A program made the position numbers and the translations under genes. The notes beneath the pieces were generated by a model. It worked only from the letters and a program-made list of their open reading frames with translations. It did no database searches and was not told the origin of the DNA. Of a DNA stretch of 64,000 bases, positions 8,520 through 16,929 are shown piece after piece. The stretch's first letter is position 1; every line of letters begins with the position of its first letter. The DNA is from Streptomyces mesophilus (lineage in GTDB: Bacteria > Actinomycetota > Actinomycetes > Streptomycetales > Streptomycetaceae). The stretch covers positions 1 to 64,000 of the forward strand of contig NZ_JAAKZW010000015.1 in the NCBI RefSeq assembly GCF_011044995.1. Reading direction: 5' to 3'.

Positions 8520-9005
8520 GTGAAGCCGTGGAGAGTGCTGCTCGCGCTGCCGGCGCTGGTGATCGCGGGCTGCGGTTTCGGCCCCGGCAGCGGCGGGCGC
8601 CCCTGCACCCTGATCGGCGGCGACTCGGGGGTCACCGTGCAGCTCGACACGGCGGACTTCACCGAACAGGTACGTGATGCCGACGGCTCCATCCTGCTGC
8701 GGCTCTGCGCCGACGGAGTCTGCAAGGAGGGCAGCGTCGCCAAGCATGACGGCGGCGCCAAGCATGACGGCGGCGCCAAGCATGACGGCGGCGCCATGGC
8801 GAGGGTCTTCGTGCAGCTCGACGAGGACATCGGCGAAGTGACGGTCCCGGTGCGGTTCACGATCTCCGCGGAGGGCCGTGAACTCTACGACGAACAGGCC
8901 GAGGTGAAGCTCCGCAAGTCGCAGCCCAACGGGGAGGGTTGCTCGCCGACCCTGTACCAGGGCGGGCTCACCGCCCACCCCGATCGAGGGCTCATCAAGG
9001 GCTGA
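8520..9005 (+). CDS. Lipoprotein with three KHDGGA repeats
   Basis: Predicted lipid-anchored extracytoplasmic protein of 161 residues. GTG 8520 follows a run of G residues; the protein starts VKPWRVLLALPALVIAGC, with lipobox IAG-Cys18. The mature part has paired cysteines (PCTLIGG, RLCADGVCKEG, GEGCSPT) and a beta-rich pattern (GVTVQLDTADFTEQV, VTVPVRFTISAEG). At about residues 75-92 the peptide KHDGGA is repeated three times by perfect 18-base copies, a spacer inside the fold. I do not recognise a specific family. The start excludes a longer frame from 8406 that would cross the divergent promoter. Confidence 0.75.
   Translation: MKPWRVLLALPALVIAGCGFGPGSGGRPCTLIGGDSGVTVQLDTADFTEQVRDADGSILLRLCADGVCKEGSVAKHDGGAKHDGGAKHDGGAMARVFVQLDEDIGEVTVPVRFTISAEGRELYDEQAEVKLRKSQPNGEGCSPTLYQGGLTAHPDRGLIKG
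8742..8795 (+). repeat. Perfect 18-base tandem repeat, three copies
   Basis: The unit AAGCATGACGGCGGCGCC occurs three times in tandem inside the lipoprotein gene, encoding KHDGGA each time. Because 18 is a multiple of 3, copy-number change keeps the frame and only changes spacer length. Confidence 0.95.
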
Positions 9006-9223
9006 GAGGGCGGTCGAGAAACCCTCGCCAGGTGATCGCTCAGAGCCCCCGTAACGGCCTTCCAGCGCCCTCTGAGCGCCTGCCCCAGGTGCCCCTGAAG
9101 GGGTCGGTCGGACAACGGGCTCGTAGCCCCTCCAAGCCTCGTCCAGCACTTCCCCGCACCGCCTCTGACCTGGGCTTTTCCTGCGTCGAGCACTAGAATC
9201 AAGGCTCTGACGAAGGGGTGGGA

Positions 9224-9961
9224 ATGACCCGCGATATACGCACCGTGGACGACGTCATGACGATGCTCGACGGACTGTTCTCCGACGGCGCCGACCGCTG
9301 GACCGACGAGGGAGCGGCCTGGTGGGACGGCTTCTACGCGGACCGGTCCAAGCCGGTTCCGTTCTTCGTGCCCAAACCCGATGAAAACCTCGCCGGGCAC
9401 GTCCAGAACGGACGGCTCAAGCCGGGCCGCGTGCTCGAACTCGGCTGCGGTCCCGGCCGCAACGCCCTCTATCTCGCCTCGCAGGGTTTCGAAGTGGACG
9501 GCGTCGACCTGTCGCCGGCCGCGCTCGACTGGGCGCGGGAACGTGCCCGTGAGACGGGAGCAGAGGCCCGCTTCCACCTCGGGGACATCTTCGGTCCGGT
9601 GCTCGCCGACCAGGAACCGTTCGACCTGATCTACGACTCGGGCTGCTTCCACCATCTGCCGCCGCACCGCCGCATCAGCTATCTCGCGCTCCTGGACCGG
9701 CTGCTCGCCCCGGGCGGGCACTTCGCCCTCACCTGCTTCGCCTCCGGCGGCATGGGCTGCGAGCTCCCCGACGCCGATCTGTACCGCGACCGCTCCCTGC
9801 ACGGCGGTCTCGCGTACACGGACGACTCCCTGCGTACGGTCTTCTGCGAGTACGAGGAGGTCGAGCTGCGCCTCATGCGGGCGCAGACGCCCGAATCGCC
9901 GTACTTCGGCGAGGACTTCCTGTGGACGGGCTTGTTCCGCAGGTCCACGCTGACTGCATGA
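9224..9961 (+). CDS. Class I SAM-dependent methyltransferase
   Basis: Cytoplasmic methyltransferase of about 245 residues. Motif I for AdoMet binding is VLELGCGPGRNALYLA near residues 70-85, followed by VDGVDLSPAALDWAR (motif II acidic loop) and the post-motif DLIYDSGCFHHLPPHRR, resembling TehB/UbiE-like enzymes of Streptomyces. ATG 9224 sits after AAGGGGTGGGA; GTG 9218 is the alternative. Its stop overlaps the start of the next gene (ATGA at 9958-9961), so the two are probably translationally coupled. A TAGAAT at 9194-9199 could be its -10 box. The substrate is unknown. Confidence 0.85.
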   Translation: MTRDIRTVDDVMTMLDGLFSDGADRWTDEGAAWWDGFYADRSKPVPFFVPKPDENLAGHVQNGRLKPGRVLELGCGPGRNALYLASQGFEVDGVDLSPAALDWARERARETGAEARFHLGDIFGPVLADQEPFDLIYDSGCFHHLPPHRRISYLALLDRLLAPGGHFALTCFASGGMGCELPDADLYRDRSLHGGLAYTDDSLRTVFCEYEEVELRLMRAQTPESPYFGEDFLWTGLFRRSTLTA

Positions 9962-10344
9962 CGCAGATCAGCCAGCTGTCCCTCGGCGTGCAGGACGACA
10001 AGCGGGCGGCCGCCTTCTGGGAGCGGGCGCTCGGGTACGTACGCCGGGCGCCGCGGTTCGAGGGCGACGACTGGATCGTCCTCGAACCGCCCGCCGGGGG
10101 CAGTGGGATGGCGATCGCGCTGGATGTGAGCGCCAGTCCCGCCGAGGAGTTCCCCCGCGTCCACCTCGATCTCGACGTGGGGACAAGGGACTTGGACGAG
10201 GAGGTGGAGCGGCTGGTCGCCCTCGGTGCCGAGCGGGTCGACTGGCCGTACTACCCCAAAGACCCTGACCCGGGCGCCAAGCCGTATGTGGTTCTTGCCG
10301 ACACCGAGGGCAATCGCTTCTGCGTCGAGGGCCGCCGGGCGTAG
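9958..10344 (+). CDS. VOC superfamily (glyoxalase/bleomycin-resistance fold) protein
   Basis: Protein of 128 residues with the two beta-alpha-beta-beta-beta modules of VOC proteins. The first starts ISQLSLGVQDDKRAAAFWER; the second has PRVHLDLDVGTRDLDEEVER and ends VVLADTEGNRFCVEG. The last segment holds the usual C-terminal metal or ligand Glu/Asn region. ATG 9958 overlaps the methyltransferase stop by four bases. The pair may act on one compound, for example a toxic small molecule, but this is only inferred from coupling. Confidence 0.85.
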   Translation: MTQISQLSLGVQDDKRAAAFWERALGYVRRAPRFEGDDWIVLEPPAGGSGMAIALDVSASPAEEFPRVHLDLDVGTRDLDEEVERLVALGAERVDWPYYPKDPDPGAKPYVVLADTEGNRFCVEGRRA

Positions 10345-10403
10345 CAGCCGAGGACGGCACGCCCCGGGCACGGGCGATCAGAGCGCGACCCGGGAACAAG
10401 CGC

Positions 10404-11993
10404 TCAGGGTGCGAACTTGTCCGGGTCCGCCTGGTCCCACGCCCGCGCCCATTCGTCCGGCAGGCCCTTGCCGCCGAGCAGGGCGCCGGGCTCCAGCCAG
10501 GTGAACAGGTCGGCGTACGAGGTCACCTGCTCGTAGGAGAGCCGACGGCGCAGCATGTGCGGGCGCAGCAGGGACGGGTCGTCGACGCCCATCGAGGCCA
10601 TGATCTGCAGGGCGCTGTGCACGGTGGCCCGCTGGAAGCGGTACACGCGCCGGTACTTGTCCTCGACGTCGAGTGCCTGCGCACGGCCCGGGTCCTGCGT
10701 GGCGACGCCGACCGGGCAGGTATTGGTGTGGCAGCGCTGGGACTGGATGCAGCCGACCGCGAACATCATCGCGCGCGCCGCGTTGGTGTAGTCGGCGCCC
10801 TGGATCAGACGCTTGACGATGTCGGCACCGGTGGCGACCTTGCCGCTGGCGCCGATCCGTACGTGCTCGCGCAGGCCGGTGCCGACGAGCGCGTTGTGCA
10901 CGATGTTCAGGCCCTCGGTGAGCGGGGTGCCGACGTGGTCGACGAACTCCATCGGCGCCGCCCCGGTGCCGCCTTCGGCGCCGTCGACCACGATGAAGTC
11001 CGGCCACATCCGTTCTTCGAGCATCGCTTTGCAGATCGCGAGGACATCGCGCCGACTGCCCACGCACAGCTTGAACCCGGCCGGTTTGCCGCCCGCGAGC
11101 TCGCGCATGCGGCCCATAAAGCGGATCAGTTCGCGGGGCGTGGAGAAGACCTGGTGGTATCCGGGCGAGTGCACGGTCACGCCCTCGGGCACATCGCGTA
11201 CGCGCGCGATCTCGGCGTTGACCTTGGCTCCGGGCAGGACCCCGCCCATGCCCGGCTTGGCGCCCTGGGACAGTTTCAGCGCCACGCAGCGCACCACGTC
11301 CTGCGCCGCCTTGTCCGCGAACTTCCGCTCGTCGAAGCCGCCGTCCTCCGTGCGGCAGCCGAAGTAACCGGTGCCGACCTCCCACACCAGATCGCCGCCG
11401 TGGCGCACGTGGTACTCGGAGATCCCGCCCTCTCCGGTGTCATGCGCGAAGCCGCCTTCGGCCGCTCCCCGGTTGAGCGCGAGGATCGCCTGGGCCGAGA
11501 GCGAGCCGAAGCTCATCGCCGACACGTTGAGCAGGGCCATGTCGTACGGCTGTGGGCAGGTGCCCTCGCCCAGGCGCACGGTCGGCGGCTCCTCGGGCAC
11601 GCGCACCGGCATCACCGAGTGGGTGAAGAACTCGTAGCCCGGCTCGTAGACGGAGAGCTCGGTGCCGAAAGGGTCGTCGCCGAAGACGCCCTTGGCGCGT
11701 TCGTAGACCGTCTCGCGGGTGTCGCGGTCGAAGGGCCGGCCGTCGTAGTCGCGCTCGATGAAGTACTGCTGGACCTCGGGCCTGATCATCTCCATGAGGT
11801 AGCGCAGATGGCCGATGACCGGGTAGTTCCGCAGGACCGAATGGCGGCGCTGGGTCACGTCGTACGTGCCGACGGCGGCGGCCCCGAGCAGGGGCCCGGC
11901 GAACAGCCACCACCAGGCGGAGCCGGTCACGGCCAGGGCTGTGCAGCCAAGCGCCACGACGGCGAGCGCCGCCACGAGTCCTCTGCGCAGCAC
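10404..11993 (-). CDS. FMN-binding glutamate synthase large-subunit-like protein
   Basis: Protein of 529 residues that corresponds to the central FMN/synthase domain of glutamate synthase (Pfam Glu_synthase) without the amidotransferase part. It begins with hydrophobic membrane segments (residues 1-45). Signature stretches are LNVSAMSFGSLSAQAILALN, GEGGISEYH, KLSQGAKPGMGGVLPG, ADFIVVDGAEGGTGAAP-like (PDFIVVDGAEGGTGAAPMEF) and GADYTNAARAMMFAVGCIQS. The Cys cluster CIQSQRCHTNTCPVG matches the 3Fe-4S ligands. GTG 11993 follows GGAAGGAGCCGTC. These stand-alone proteins are widespread; whether they make glutamate or oxidise another substrate is open. Confidence 0.88.
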   Translation of the reverse strand: MLRRGLVAALAVVALGCTALAVTGSAWWWLFAGPLLGAAAVGTYDVTQRRHSVLRNYPVIGHLRYLMEMIRPEVQQYFIERDYDGRPFDRDTRETVYERAKGVFGDDPFGTELSVYEPGYEFFTHSVMPVRVPEEPPTVRLGEGTCPQPYDMALLNVSAMSFGSLSAQAILALNRGAAEGGFAHDTGEGGISEYHVRHGGDLVWEVGTGYFGCRTEDGGFDERKFADKAAQDVVRCVALKLSQGAKPGMGGVLPGAKVNAEIARVRDVPEGVTVHSPGYHQVFSTPRELIRFMGRMRELAGGKPAGFKLCVGSRRDVLAICKAMLEERMWPDFIVVDGAEGGTGAAPMEFVDHVGTPLTEGLNIVHNALVGTGLREHVRIGASGKVATGADIVKRLIQGADYTNAARAMMFAVGCIQSQRCHTNTCPVGVATQDPGRAQALDVEDKYRRVYRFQRATVHSALQIMASMGVDDPSLLRPHMLRRRLSYEQVTSYADLFTWLEPGALLGGKGLPDEWARAWDQADPDKFAP

Positions 11994-12096
11994 GACGGCT
12001 CCTTCCGGCCCGGTCTCCGGATCTATTCATCGACAGGGCGATTCGACGCTACGGCGACTCGGCCACGGGTGCCCGCCGAGCAGGCCCGTAAGCCCG

Positions 12097-13404
12097 TCAG
12101 AGCTCGCCGCGCACCAGGCCGAGCAGCCGGTCGAGGACGCGCGGGCCGTCCGCCCGTACGCCGTCGTGCTCGTATTCGTCCGTCACCCAGGTGCGCAGGC
12201 CCCGGATGGCGCGGGCGGTCTCGAGCGAGTGGGCGGTGTCGACGTACATGTCGTCGTGGTAGACCACGGCTGCCACAGGGACCTCGTTACGGGCGAGGAT
12301 CTCGGGGGCGTACAGCTGACCCGGCCAGTCGGTGCGGGCGGCGAGCAGCTCTGCCGTCTCACGCAGCGGGGCGAGGGCGGGGTCGGCGTCGAACATCCAC
12401 GGGTGGATGGACTCGCCGGTGAACAGCAGCGGCGCCTCGCCCGCGAGGGTCTTCTCCGCGTCGAACTGCGGGAACTCGCCGCGTACGCGCTCGGCCGCCC
12501 AGCGCGTGGCAAGACCGGGCTGTGCGTAGATCGCTTCGTGAAGCACCGCGTACAGCGGGCGGGCGGCGTACGAGAGCGCGGCCTGGGCCTCTTCCTGGAA
12601 GGTGTCCGGCAGGGCGGGGCCGTTCGGGGTACGGACGAAGGCGTTCTCCAGGAGGTAGTGCAGCTTGTGGCTGCCGTCGCCGATGCCGAGCAGGATGCCA
12701 AGCGACTGGAAGGCCTCGACGCTCAGGCGGTAGCCGCCGTTCAGGGTGAGCGGTCCCTGCTCCGCCAGGTGGCCGGCGATGGCCCGGGCGCGCGCCACGT
12801 CCTGCGGGTAGCGGGCGTAATGGGCGGCCACCTTGCGCTCTACGCGCGGGTAGCCGGCGCGGTAGACCTCGTCGGCCGTCGCGCCGAGCGAGGGCAGACC
12901 GCCGGTGATGAGGACCGCCGCGAGACCCTCGGGAGCCGTCGAGAGGTAGTTCACGGCGCAGAAGCCGCCGAAGCTCTGCCCGAGGACGGTCCAGGGCGCG
13001 CCGCCGGTCAGCTCGCGGCGGATCAGCTCGCAGTCGCGGACGATCGCGTCGGCGCGGAAGTGGGCGAGGTAGTCGGCCTGTTCGCGCGGGCCGCCGCGCA
13101 GCGGAAGGGTCTGCCGGTTGGCAGGTGTGGAGCGGCCGGTGCCGCGCTGGTCGAGCAGCAGCACCCGGAAGTCCTCGAGCGCCCGCTCCAGCCATGCCTG
13201 TGCACCGATCAGCCGCCGGGCCTGGCACCCCGGACCGCCCTCCAGGTACACCAGCCACGGCAGGTTCTCGCCCGCTTTGCCCGTGGCGACCACCTCGCGT
13301 CCATACACCTCGATGGTCTCGCCGTCGGGCCGCTCGTGGTCGAGCGGGACGGTGAACACACGGTCGGTGAGGACGACGCCGGGCTGACGGTTCGAGAGGG
13401 TCAT
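12097..13404 (-). CDS. Proline iminopeptidase-like alpha/beta hydrolase (S33)
   Basis: Cytoplasmic peptidase of 435 residues, likely releasing N-terminal proline. The S33 signature includes the oxyanion GGPG at 56-59, LLLDQRGTGRS at 83-92 and the nucleophile elbow GQSFGG with Ser144. The C-terminal catalytic His is probably in YEHDGVRADG near residue 415. The length matches the long actinobacterial PIP family rather than the shorter (about 310) type. ATG 13404 follows CAGGAGCCCCGT. It stands alone on the minus strand, divergent from the DapB-like gene. Confidence 0.87.
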   Translation of the reverse strand: MTLSNRQPGVVLTDRVFTVPLDHERPDGETIEVYGREVVATGKAGENLPWLVYLEGGPGCQARRLIGAQAWLERALEDFRVLLLDQRGTGRSTPANRQTLPLRGGPREQADYLAHFRADAIVRDCELIRRELTGGAPWTVLGQSFGGFCAVNYLSTAPEGLAAVLITGGLPSLGATADEVYRAGYPRVERKVAAHYARYPQDVARARAIAGHLAEQGPLTLNGGYRLSVEAFQSLGILLGIGDGSHKLHYLLENAFVRTPNGPALPDTFQEEAQAALSYAARPLYAVLHEAIYAQPGLATRWAAERVRGEFPQFDAEKTLAGEAPLLFTGESIHPWMFDADPALAPLRETAELLAARTDWPGQLYAPEILARNEVPVAAVVYHDDMYVDTAHSLETARAIRGLRTWVTDEYEHDGVRADGPRVLDRLLGLVRGEL

Positions 13405-13597
13405 ACGGGGCTCCTGAGCTGTGCGGGTGCACGGCCCAGTCCATCACAGCGCGCACACCTGCCGGGATCCGCCCTTGCCGCCCGGCGACCGCGGGTGCGG
13501 CCCGCGGGACCGGCCCCGGACGCCAATTCCTGACGGCCCGTCAAATCCTTCGGTCAAGGCTCTACCAACCGAAAGGGCCGAGAGCTACCCTCCGCGC

Positions 13598-14677
13598 ATG
13601 ATTTCCACGGTTGTCTGGGGTACCGGAAATGTCGGCCGCCTGGCCCTGCGCGCGGTCGACGCGCACCCGGAACTCGAGCTCACGGACGTGATCGTGCACA
13701 GCCCGGACAAGGTGGGCCGGGATGCGGGCGAACTCGCCGGGTTCGAGAACCGGTTGGGCGTCGCGGCGACCGATGACATCGACGCGGTCCTGGCCAGGAA
13801 GCCCCGGGCCGTCGTGTACGCGGCATCCGGCGACCTGCGTCCCGACGAGGCGCTCGAGGACATCGGCCGCGCCCTGCGGGCCGGCGCGGTGGTCGTCACC
13901 TGCGCGCTGTACGGCCTGTACGACATCCGCAACACCCCGGACGAACTGCGCGCCCCGCTGCTCGAAGCGGTCGAGGAAGGCGGCGGTTCCCTCTTCGTCT
14001 CCGGCGTCGACCCCGGCTGGGGCAACGATGTGCTGCCGGCCCTGATCAGCGGGCTCGGCTCGCGGATCGACGCGGTCCGCTGCCAGGAGATCTTCGACTA
14101 CTCCACGTACGAACAACCCGAAGCCGTCCGCTACTCGGTGGGCTTCGGCCAGCCCATGGACTACATGGCGCCCATGCTCATCGAAACGGTCCCCTCGATG
14201 ATCTGGGGCGGCCAACTGCGCCTGATGGCCCGCGCGCTCGGCGTCGAACTCGAGGACATCCGCGAGACGATGGAGCGCCGCCCGCTCGAAGAGACCGTGA
14301 CCACCCCGTCCATGGGCGAGTTCGAGGCCGGTACGCAGGGGGCGATCCGCTTCGAGGTCCAGGGCATCGTGAACGGTGAACCGCGTCTGGTCATCGAGCA
14401 TGTCACCCGGATCCACCCTTCGTGCGCTCCCGACTGGCCGCAGCCGGCGAACGGTACCGGCGCCCATCGCGTGATCATCGAGGGGCAGCCGCATATCGAG
14501 GTGACGGTCGAGGCGAGCGACGAGGGCGAGAACCGTTCCGCGGGCGGCAACGCCACCGCGGTCGGCCGCCTCGTCAACGCCATCGACTGGCTCGCCGAGC
14601 AGAAGCCAGGACTCTACGACGCACTCGACGTCCCGCTCCGGCCCGCGGTCGGCCGACTCGGAAGGAAGCAGCCATGA
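13598..14677 (+). CDS. DapB-like NAD(P)H-dependent dehydrogenase
   Basis: Protein of 359 residues with an N-terminal Rossmann fold: VVWGTGNVGRLALRAVDAHP gives the GxGxxG nucleotide site. The rest resembles the dihydrodipicolinate reductase / diaminopentanoate dehydrogenase group (VVYAASGDLRPDEALEDIGR, SLFVSGVDPGWGNDVLPALI, FDYSTYEQPEAVRYSVGFGQ). These relatives act on amino or keto acids; many actinobacterial copies have unknown substrates. Stop and next start overlap (ATGA at 14674-14677), coupling it to a carboxymuconolactone-decarboxylase-family protein. Upstream at 13531-13543 is the palindrome TGACGG-c-CCGTCA, a possible operator. Confidence 0.83.
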   Translation: MISTVVWGTGNVGRLALRAVDAHPELELTDVIVHSPDKVGRDAGELAGFENRLGVAATDDIDAVLARKPRAVVYAASGDLRPDEALEDIGRALRAGAVVVTCALYGLYDIRNTPDELRAPLLEAVEEGGGSLFVSGVDPGWGNDVLPALISGLGSRIDAVRCQEIFDYSTYEQPEAVRYSVGFGQPMDYMAPMLIETVPSMIWGGQLRLMARALGVELEDIRETMERRPLEETVTTPSMGEFEAGTQGAIRFEVQGIVNGEPRLVIEHVTRIHPSCAPDWPQPANGTGAHRVIIEGQPHIEVTVEASDEGENRSAGGNATAVGRLVNAIDWLAEQKPGLYDALDVPLRPAVGRLGRKQP

Positions 14678-15156
14678 TCATCGATATCCCCGAGGGACAG
14701 GAACCCATCGGGTACGTATGGGACGACATGGTCCCGCACATCGGCCGGGCCGCCGCCGGGTTCTCCTTGTCCGTGTACGCCCACTCGAACCTGGGACTGC
14801 GCGAGTTCGAGGCCGCGCGCCTGCGGATCGCGCAGATCAACGGCTGCACGCTCTGTATGGACTGGCGCACCGAACGGGACGGCGAGGAGACGGTCGAGGA
14901 CTCCTTCCTCGACGCCGTGGAGCAGTGGCGCACGACCGACGCTTTCGACGACCGTACGCGCCTGGCGGCCGAGTACGCCGAACGCTATGCGGTCGACCAC
15001 CACAACCTCGACGAGGAGTTCTGGGACCGGATGACCGCGCACTACTCGCAGAAGGAGATCGTCGAGCTGAGCATGAGCATCGGCTCCTGGCTGGCCTTCG
15101 GACGGCTCAACCATGTGCTCGGCATCGACGCGGTGTGCAAGCTGCCGGCCAGGTGA
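14674..15156 (+). CDS. Carboxymuconolactone decarboxylase/AhpD-like protein
   Basis: Protein of 160 residues in the CMD/AhpD fold. The redox motif is CTLCMDW (CxxC at about residues 56-59), preceded by LREFEAARLRIAQINGC. The second half, EEFWDRMTAHYSQKEIVELS, is the usual helix pair. Family members are decarboxylases, alkylhydroperoxidases or unknown oxidoreductases. The start overlaps the upstream dehydrogenase stop, so they are one operon and probably one pathway. The substrate cannot be named. Confidence 0.85.
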   Translation: MIIDIPEGQEPIGYVWDDMVPHIGRAAAGFSLSVYAHSNLGLREFEAARLRIAQINGCTLCMDWRTERDGEETVEDSFLDAVEQWRTTDAFDDRTRLAAEYAERYAVDHHNLDEEFWDRMTAHYSQKEIVELSMSIGSWLAFGRLNHVLGIDAVCKLPAR

Positions 15157-15194
15157 CGGGTTGACCGTGTGTTCGTGGTGTGCCGCCGAGGCGC

Positions 15195-15674
15195 TCAGAG
15201 ATCCCTGCGGTACGCGAAGCCCGGCGCGTCTCCGATGACGATCTCCCCGGTCACCGTGAAACCGGTGCGGGTGAGCACGGCCTGGGATGCGGCGTTGTCC
15301 GTGGTGGTCACGGCGCGCAGCGCACGCAGACCGTACTGCTCCGCGGCGAGCGCGCACACCTGCCGTACCGCCGCCGTGGCAAGACCGCGCCCGCTCGCCG
15401 ACTTCGCGATGCGGTAGCCCAACTCGGCCTCCCCGTCGGTGACATCGATCAGATTGACCCGGCCGAGAATGGCGCCCTCGGTGTCCACGAGGACATGAAA
15501 ATGGCACTCCCCCGTGGCCTGTTCGTCGAGGCGCTCCTGGAGGCGCGCGTCGAACTCGGTGAAGAAGGCGTCGCCCCGGTCGGGCACGAAGGCGGCGAAG
15601 TACGCCCGGTTCTCCTGCTCGAAGGCGAGCAGGGCCGGTGCGTGCGCGGGGCTCAGGCGCTGCAGTGCGGGCAT
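15195..15674 (-). CDS. GNAT N-acetyltransferase (RimJ/RimL-like)
   Basis: Acetyl-CoA-dependent acetyltransferase of 159 residues. The fold is visible as MPALQRLSPAHAPALLAFE at the start, FHVLVDTEGAILGRVNL and the acetyl-CoA loop RIAKSASGRGLATAAVRQV, which carries the (R/Q)xxGxG/A signature as SASGRGLA, then NAASQAVLTRTGF. ATG 15674 begins at the conserved region. GTG 15728 would add 18 residues and overlap the upstream gene by 20 bases. It follows the 2H phosphoesterase gene on the same strand; substrate unknown. Confidence 0.82.
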   Translation of the reverse strand: MPALQRLSPAHAPALLAFEQENRAYFAAFVPDRGDAFFTEFDARLQERLDEQATGECHFHVLVDTEGAILGRVNLIDVTDGEAELGYRIAKSASGRGLATAAVRQVCALAAEQYGLRALRAVTTTDNAASQAVLTRTGFTVTGEIVIGDAPGFAYRRDL

Positions 15675-15708
15675 GGGCAGACAGTACGTGAGGTGCGGCT
15701 CGAGCACC

Positions 15709-16236
15709 TCACCGGCCGTCGCCCGCACTACCGTTCAGCCGGATGCGCCGCAGCACGGCGAACTCCGGTGGGCGCCCCTGCCGGTACACGGTCTCGGTCT
15801 GCAGCAACTCCGCCACCTGCACCACGCCTCCCGCATACCGCCCGGCCAGCTCGGCCCAGCACAGAGGGCCGCGTTCGCTCGTACGGGGGTGGGCGAGCGT
15901 CACGTGGGCGGGGATGTCGAGGCGACGCAGCGGCGGGGCGAGCAACTGTGCCCGCAGGCGCGCCCACCGGCCCTCCACATCGTCCACCGCGACGAACACC
16001 CCGCCCTGCCCGTCGTCCACCGCGCGCACTTCGCCGAGGCCGAGCCGGAATGGTCCGGACGTGGCGCAGTACTGCTCGGCGCGCTCGATCAGAAGCGCTT
16101 CGTCGGTGGTCTCCTCCGGGTAGACGACGGTCACATGAGCGGGGACCGCGGCGGCCATCACCGGGTCCCACTCGCCTCGCCACCGCTCGATCCGCTCGAC
16201 CCCCGCAAGGGCCACGCACAGGTGCCGTCGTCTCAT
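15709..16236 (-). CDS. 2H phosphoesterase / 2'-5' RNA ligase family protein
   Basis: Protein of 175 residues with the two HxT catalytic motifs of the 2H superfamily: PAHVTVVY near residue 35 and PAHVTLAH near residue 103. Relatives hydrolyse or join 2'-5' or cyclic phosphates in RNA or nucleotides. ATG 16236 starts MRRRHLCVALAGVERIERWR, which aligns with family starts; a longer frame to 16266 lacks similarity. It is the middle gene of a same-strand trio with DinB upstream and GNAT downstream. Confidence 0.85.
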   Translation of the reverse strand: MRRRHLCVALAGVERIERWRGEWDPVMAAAVPAHVTVVYPEETTDEALLIERAEQYCATSGPFRLGLGEVRAVDDGQGGVFVAVDDVEGRWARLRAQLLAPPLRRLDIPAHVTLAHPRTSERGPLCWAELAGRYAGGVVQVAELLQTETVYRQGRPPEFAVLRRIRLNGSAGDGR

Positions 16237-16275
16237 GGCCGCACCGTAGCCGCGCCGGGCTCCCACGGCAGCAGG

Positions 16276-16869
16276 TCAGCCCTGGTCGGCTTCCTTCGCC
16301 GCGGCCTCCAGGCGCTCGTAGTGCGCCTTCCACCACTCGGTGTCCGTCGAGGGCAGGTTCTCGTTGCCCTGCTTCATCCCGGCCGCACCGTCGACCAGTT
16401 CACGGACGATGTCGGCATGTCCGGCATGGCGGTGGGCCTCGGCGATCATGTGGATGAGGATCTGCTCAAGGGTGACCTGCCGGCGGTCCGGGTGCCACCA
16501 CGGCACCTCACCCGTGGCGCCCAACTCCAGTGCTTCGACGGTCGCGTCGGAGTGCTCCCACACGCGGTGATAGAGCCCCACGATGTCCTCGCGGGATTCG
16601 TCGGGCCTGGCCCACATGTCGGCATTGGCCTCGGCGTCCTCCGCCATCCACGGCAGCGGCTCGGGGAAGGGCCGGCCGAACACATCGCCCAGATAGCCCG
16701 CCTCCGTACCGGCCACATGCTTGACCAGGCCGAGCAGATTGGTGCCGGTGGGCGTGAGCGGGCGGCGCACCTCGTACTCGGAGAGTCCTTCGAGCTTCCA
16801 GAGCAGCGCCTCGCGGGCGGACTGCAGATAGCGGTGGAGGTGGGCCTTGGCCTGGGCATCAGTCGTCAT
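16276..16869 (-). CDS. DinB/DUF664 family protein
   Basis: Four-helix-bundle protein of 197 residues of the DinB/YfiT superfamily. Metal-site histidines are visible in LVKHVAGTE (helix 2) and in HMIAEAHRHAGHADIVRE (helix 4). Actinobacterial members are often thiol-dependent S-transferases using mycothiol or bacillithiol; the substrate here is not known. ATG 16869 starts MTTDAQAKAHLHRYLQSARE. It precedes the phosphoesterase gene by 39 bases. Confidence 0.87.
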   Translation of the reverse strand: MTTDAQAKAHLHRYLQSAREALLWKLEGLSEYEVRRPLTPTGTNLLGLVKHVAGTEAGYLGDVFGRPFPEPLPWMAEDAEANADMWARPDESREDIVGLYHRVWEHSDATVEALELGATGEVPWWHPDRRQVTLEQILIHMIAEAHRHAGHADIVRELVDGAAGMKQGNENLPSTDTEWWKAHYERLEAAAKEADQG

Positions 16870-16929
16870 GCGCGCAGTCTGGCATCCGGGACTGACAACA
16901 CGGTCCGCCGGGGCTCGGGCGCCCGCCGC

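Noticed and set aside
9006-9223. GC-rich gap looked at for a tRNA or attachment site
   Set aside because: No cloverleaf, no CCA-like end and no direct repeat flanking a foreign block; only a possible TAGAAT -10 box for the methyltransferase.
10557-12422. Long plus-strand open frame of 621 codons
   Set aside because: It is antisense to the glutamate-synthase-like and proline iminopeptidase genes. Its translation is low in conserved motifs and shows typical GC-frame bias (Asp/Val/Gly/Ala/His rich).
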